Shown here one piece after another: positions 61,692 to 64,000 of a stretch of 64,000 bases of DNA. Position 1 is the stretch's first letter, and each line of letters starts with the position of its first letter. Both the position numbers and the translations under genes were made by a program. This stretch comes from Branchinecta lynchi (taxonomy: Eukaryota > Arthropoda > Branchiopoda > Anostraca > Branchinectidae): assembly GCA_023053575.1 (NCBI GenBank), contig JAKZAP010000071.1:146074-210073 (forward strand), read 5' to 3'. The notes below the pieces were generated by a model. The model had not been told where the DNA came from. It did not search any database and saw only the letters and a program-made list of their open reading frames with translations.

Positions 61692-62185
61692 TGTTAAATT
61701 GGTGTTACGTTAGGAGTATTTCTCTCTAATCGTTTATGCTTTAACTGTTGTACGAAACCGAGTATCTAATATACGTGTAGCGTGTACCCGAGCGGTTGGT
61801 ACATATTAGACTATACCGGTACTCTGATCTTAATCCTCGAAGGGTTGGTTCGTAACTGTGGAGGGGGGAGTTCGGACGGTAGGTCCTAGGTCCTACATTC
61901 AATACACAGTGGTTAGAAAACACACTTACTTTTAATGTTGAAGTTCTGCATACATCGAATACATCTGATAATCCAACGATCACTACTGTCTTAAGACTAG
62001 CTTAAGACTGCCCTTTTTCATAGGAGTACATTCGTCTTATATAGTGCTCTTTTCTTAAATCGTTTCCAAGTCTTGGCTAAAGCATTTTGGCCAGCTCTTA
62101 ACATAAGCATTTAAAGTGAGTCGAGAAAAGGCATTTTGCAAGAGTTGCTAAAAAGATTTGGAATTAAATATTTCGTGTCGTTACA
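61692..62185 (-). repeat. 5' LTR (right-hand copy)
   Basis: A 494-bp terminal repeat beginning TGTTAAATTGG and ending TCGTGTCGTTACA on the plus strand. It is a direct repeat of 52,634-53,129. Because the genes run leftward, this copy is the 5' LTR and would drive transcription. Confidence 0.96.
62037..62043 (-). promoter_or_regulatory. TATA box in 5' LTR
   Basis: On the minus strand the LTR reads GAGCACTATATAAGACG about 145 bp after its first base. TATATAA is a canonical TATA box in a plausible place for the U3/R boundary. The same motif is at 52,980-52,986 in the other LTR. An ATTAAA polyadenylation-type signal lies at 61,931-61,936, about 100 bp downstream. Confidence 0.55.
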
Positions 62186-62310
62186 TAGACAAGAAGATTT
62201 ACGGTTTCGAAGCGATTCGAAAGGACCTGTTTGTTTCTACTTTATTAGCGAAAGCGACACCGCCGTATTATCTAATCTTGGAATTTATGTATGAAGTAAA
62301 CTTGGAAGTT
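62186..62310. other. Flank next to the 5' LTR, nothing recognised
   Basis: AT-rich sequence starting TAGACAAGAAG. It has no satellite units, no open frame of note and no match to the five bases left of the element. Confidence 0.6.
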
Positions 62311-62725
62311 TGTATCTTCAAATTCTGGGTCAACTAATCAACGGCGTTTGATGGTGAGAGCTGTGGTATCAATCACATTTGAAAAGTGTCACCACTGCTC
62401 TCCACAACCAACGCCGTTGATTGGTTGACAAAAAATTTGAGATATAGTTCGGGCGGCCTTTCTGGTTCTTCCCGAGATTCACTTGCGAGTTTTGTTTTAC
62501 TTTATTATCGAAAGTTCTGATAAAGCCGCAGCAAAAAATAATTCGGACATTAGTTAATCCTCTTGATAACAAAATCTACCAACCAACACCGTTGATTGGT
62601 TGACAAAAAAATTTGAGTCATTCTTGTCGATGAAAAACCGCCCGTGTACCTACAGGGAGAGCCGGAAGTGTTACCACAGCTCTCCCCAACCAACGCCGTG
62701 GATTGGTTGACTAAAAAATTGAGTC
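62311..62725. repeat. Small inverted-repeat element, four copies of a hairpin core
   Basis: A core of the form CAACCAACGCCGTTGATTGGTTG, itself an imperfect palindrome, occurs in direct orientation ending at 62,429, 62,604 and 62,711, and inverted at 62,329-62,351. The outer pair (62,329-62,368 and 62,672-62,711) is matched for about 40 bp, including GAGAGCTGTGGTA against TACCACAGCTCTC, and continues more weakly outward through AATTTGA. No open frame lies between them. This looks like a MITE-like or foldback repeat, but no target-site duplication was identified. Confidence 0.6.
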
Positions 62726-62874
62726 ATCGTTTCGGCGACGTTTCTCGTTTTTCCGAGGTTCACTGCCGTGTGTTGGACTTGATTTCTGACGATTTCTGTT
62801 GTAGGTAGGCTACCATAAAAACATTATAATTTTTTTTTGTATCTAAAAAAAATACAAATTCCTGAAATATCAAA

Positions 62875-63245
62875 TTATCAATCAGAGAGTCCTCTTGATT
62901 TAAAAATCAACTTCCATTTTGTTCTGTTGAAACGGGACACAACCACTTCTGTCAAATAGGCATTCTTAGGTTTTCCTGACCTTCTTGTCCTTGCGGCACC
63001 TAAAAAATAAAATCTCTGATATAAAAAAATGACATAGATAATAATTCATAAAATCTTAAAATGTCAGTCATCTTTTTTAACATTTTTAGTTTTTTCAGAT
63101 ATTCTTAGTTTTTTCTGACCTTATTGTCCTTGCTACACCAAAAAACATAAACTCTGCTATAAAATTACATGGATACATGGATCATAACACATTAAAGATA
63201 TCAGTCATCTTTTTTAAAAACCAATTTCCATTTTTTTTCTGTGAA
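62875..63245. repeat. Degenerate tandem duplication, period about 138 bp
   Basis: TTCTTAGGTTTTCCTGACC at 62,963 recurs as TTCTTAGTTTTTTCTGACC at 63,102, and ATGTCAGTCATCTTTTTTAA at 63,061 recurs at 63,198. Further copies of the (A)TCAACTTCCATTTT segment lie near 62,907 and 63,222. The region is AT-rich and non-coding, and the copies are clearly diverged. Confidence 0.6.
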
Positions 63246-63265
63246 ATGGAACACTTCTGCAGTGA

Positions 63266-63487
63266 TGTTCACATGATGCGGCCCTACATCAAATAGCCTA
63301 TGTGAATCCTACTAGACAAGTGAATCCAACACCAGAAGCGATTCCACCTGCCGAAGACAAATCTTCCCCTCAGGTGACACCTACTGGCAAAGTGAATTCT
63401 CCTGCTTTGGTGTTTTCTCCACAGCAGGTGAAAGCACTTGGACAAAAGTTAATGAGTTCCAAGAAGAAAGGAAGGAATGAGTTATAA
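63266..63487 (+). CDS. Candidate exon or gene fragment, unrecognised
   Basis: An open stretch of about 73 codons between TGA (63,263-63,265) and TAA (63,485-63,487). It is rich in Pro, Ser, Thr and Gln in the middle and ends with a basic SSKKKGRNEL. There is no in-frame ATG near the start; only GTG at 63,302. If real it would be a 3'-terminal exon, but the best upstream acceptor (TTCTGCAG ending at 63,262) leads straight into the TGA in this frame. No family is recognised and it may be chance. Confidence 0.2.
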   Translation, partial: CSHDAALHQIAYVNPTRQVNPTPEAIPPAEDKSSPQVTPTGKVNSPALVFSPQQVKALGQKLMSSKKKGRNEL

Positions 63488-64000
63488 GGTCAGTAACAGG
63501 ATTCTAAAGTTTCACTGTAAAGGCACACTGGCATCAAGAACCACTCTTGGATACCAGGTAAAGAAAAAAATGCAAGTTTTCTGTTTTCTGCCCTATTTTA
63601 TAGAATTTCTAAGAGTTAGGGTGGAGGGTGGGGAGTGGGGAAGCAAGACAGAGTTTCCTGGTGTCTCTAGAACTCCCAAAATCAATAATAACAGAAAAAT
63701 CTTTTTCACCTCAGTAGGAGATTCCCTTGAGCAGGGGAATTCTCCAAAAAATCTGGTGCCCAACTGTTATAGCCTCCATTATTTTTTTTCCTTTTGATGA
63801 GAAATTTTTAAATACCTTGACTTTCTTTTCTTAATTTGTTCTTTCATGAGTTGCGTTACCATGGTATTTGTTACCACGGTAACTCGATCTGCAATCAGTA
63901 GTTTGTGCAGTTATTGTATATCTGATATGCAGTTACTCTGCAAAAAATACGATTGCCAAAATTGCGCTGTTCGAAGTCAAACAAAAGAAAAACTGATAGT
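63488..64000. other. AT-rich right end, no gene supported
   Basis: It contains a G-rich stretch near 63,617-63,650 and possible splice donors (AAG/GTCAGT near 63,488 and CAG/GTAAAG near 63,559). There is no open frame with recognisable protein content. The window ends without reaching another feature. Confidence 0.5.
63855..63883. promoter_or_regulatory. Pair of X-box-like palindromes
   Basis: GTTACCACGGTAAC at 63,870-63,883 matches the RFX X-box consensus GTNRCC(N0-3)RGYAAC exactly. GTTACCATGGTATT at 63,855-63,868 matches its left half and part of the right. The spacing is 15 bp. X-boxes mark promoters of ciliary genes in animals, but no gene is visible beside this pair, so a role is only inferred. 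Confidence 0.35.

Larger units (their letters stand above)
52634..62185 (-). mobile_element. Ty3/Gypsy-type LTR retrotransposon, near complete
   Basis: An element of about 9.55 kb bounded by two direct LTRs (TG...CA ends). Its coding strand is the minus strand. Order in transcription sense: 5' LTR, primer-binding site, gag, protease, reverse transcriptase, RNase H, integrase, long C-terminal extension, 2.3-kb untranslated region, polypurine tract, 3' LTR. The protease-RT-RNaseH-integrase order places it in Ty3/Gypsy (Metaviridae) rather than Copia. LTRs differ at 3 substitutions and 4 one-base indels over about 495 bp, so the copy looks young. The reading frames have two unexplained +1 breaks, which may be true mutations or homopolymer sequencing errors. 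No target-site duplication is visible: GCGGG lies at the left edge and TAGAC at the right. No envelope gene was recognised. Confidence 0.96.

Noticed and set aside
61741..61983. Minus-strand 80-codon frame inside the 5' LTR
   Set aside because: It lies wholly in regulatory LTR sequence and has no recognisable domain.
52629..62190. Target-site duplication of the retrotransposon
   Set aside because: The bases beside the LTRs (GCGGG on the left, TAGAC on the right) do not match at any length from 4 to 6.
63477..63797. Plus-strand 106-codon frame
   Set aside because: Low-complexity AT-rich translation with no family resemblance; it overlaps possible splice donors and has no supporting context.

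Overview
The window is eukaryotic, most likely from an invertebrate animal. It holds a very large satellite array joined to one near-complete Ty3/Gypsy LTR retrotransposon, followed by 1.8 kb of AT-rich flank. Nothing looks bacterial: there are no operons, ribosome binding sites, rRNA or tRNA genes. The species cannot be named from the sequence; the animal assignment is inferred from the style of retroelement and flank.

Positions 1-52,633 are one uninterrupted array of a 17-bp unit (plus-strand consensus AAACCTTGTGGGAAAAC), roughly 3,100 copies. Because 17 is not a multiple of 3 and the consensus has no stop codon in any frame, the array is full of long but meaningless open frames on both strands. 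The array switches orientation four times (about 6,149, 19,956, 25,515 and 26,502). At least two switches are fold-back inverted duplications whose arms can be matched base by base. It also carries higher-order repeats: periods of about 1.4-1.6 kb near the start, a 2,144-bp tandem duplication, a 2,271-bp tandem duplication, a 5.6-5.8 kb duplication, and 5.28-kb and 5.57-kb repeat offsets.

Positions 52,634-62,185 are a Ty3/Gypsy-type element lying on the minus strand, with 496-bp and 494-bp LTRs that differ by only about 3 substitutions and 4 single-base indels. In element order it holds the 5' LTR, primer-binding site, gag (capsid-like part, then a zinc-knuckle part in another frame), protease/reverse transcriptase/RNase H, integrase with a C-terminal extension of roughly 550 residues, a 2.3-kb non-coding 3' region with two tandem stem-loop doublets, a polypurine tract and the 3' LTR. 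A TTTAAAC slippery heptamer, 7-nt spacer and strong stem-loop sit in the gag/pol overlap and fit -1 ribosomal frameshifting. Two other frame changes (inside gag, and between RNase H and integrase) are +1 and look more like single-base indels. The left LTR cuts the satellite in mid-monomer, but the array does not resume on the other side and no target-site duplication is visible.

Positions 62,186-64,000 hold a small family of inverted/direct repeats built on a CAACCAA...TTGGTTG hairpin, a degenerate tandem duplication of about 138 bp, one weak candidate exon and a pair of RFX X-box-like palindromes. No confident host gene is present in the window.
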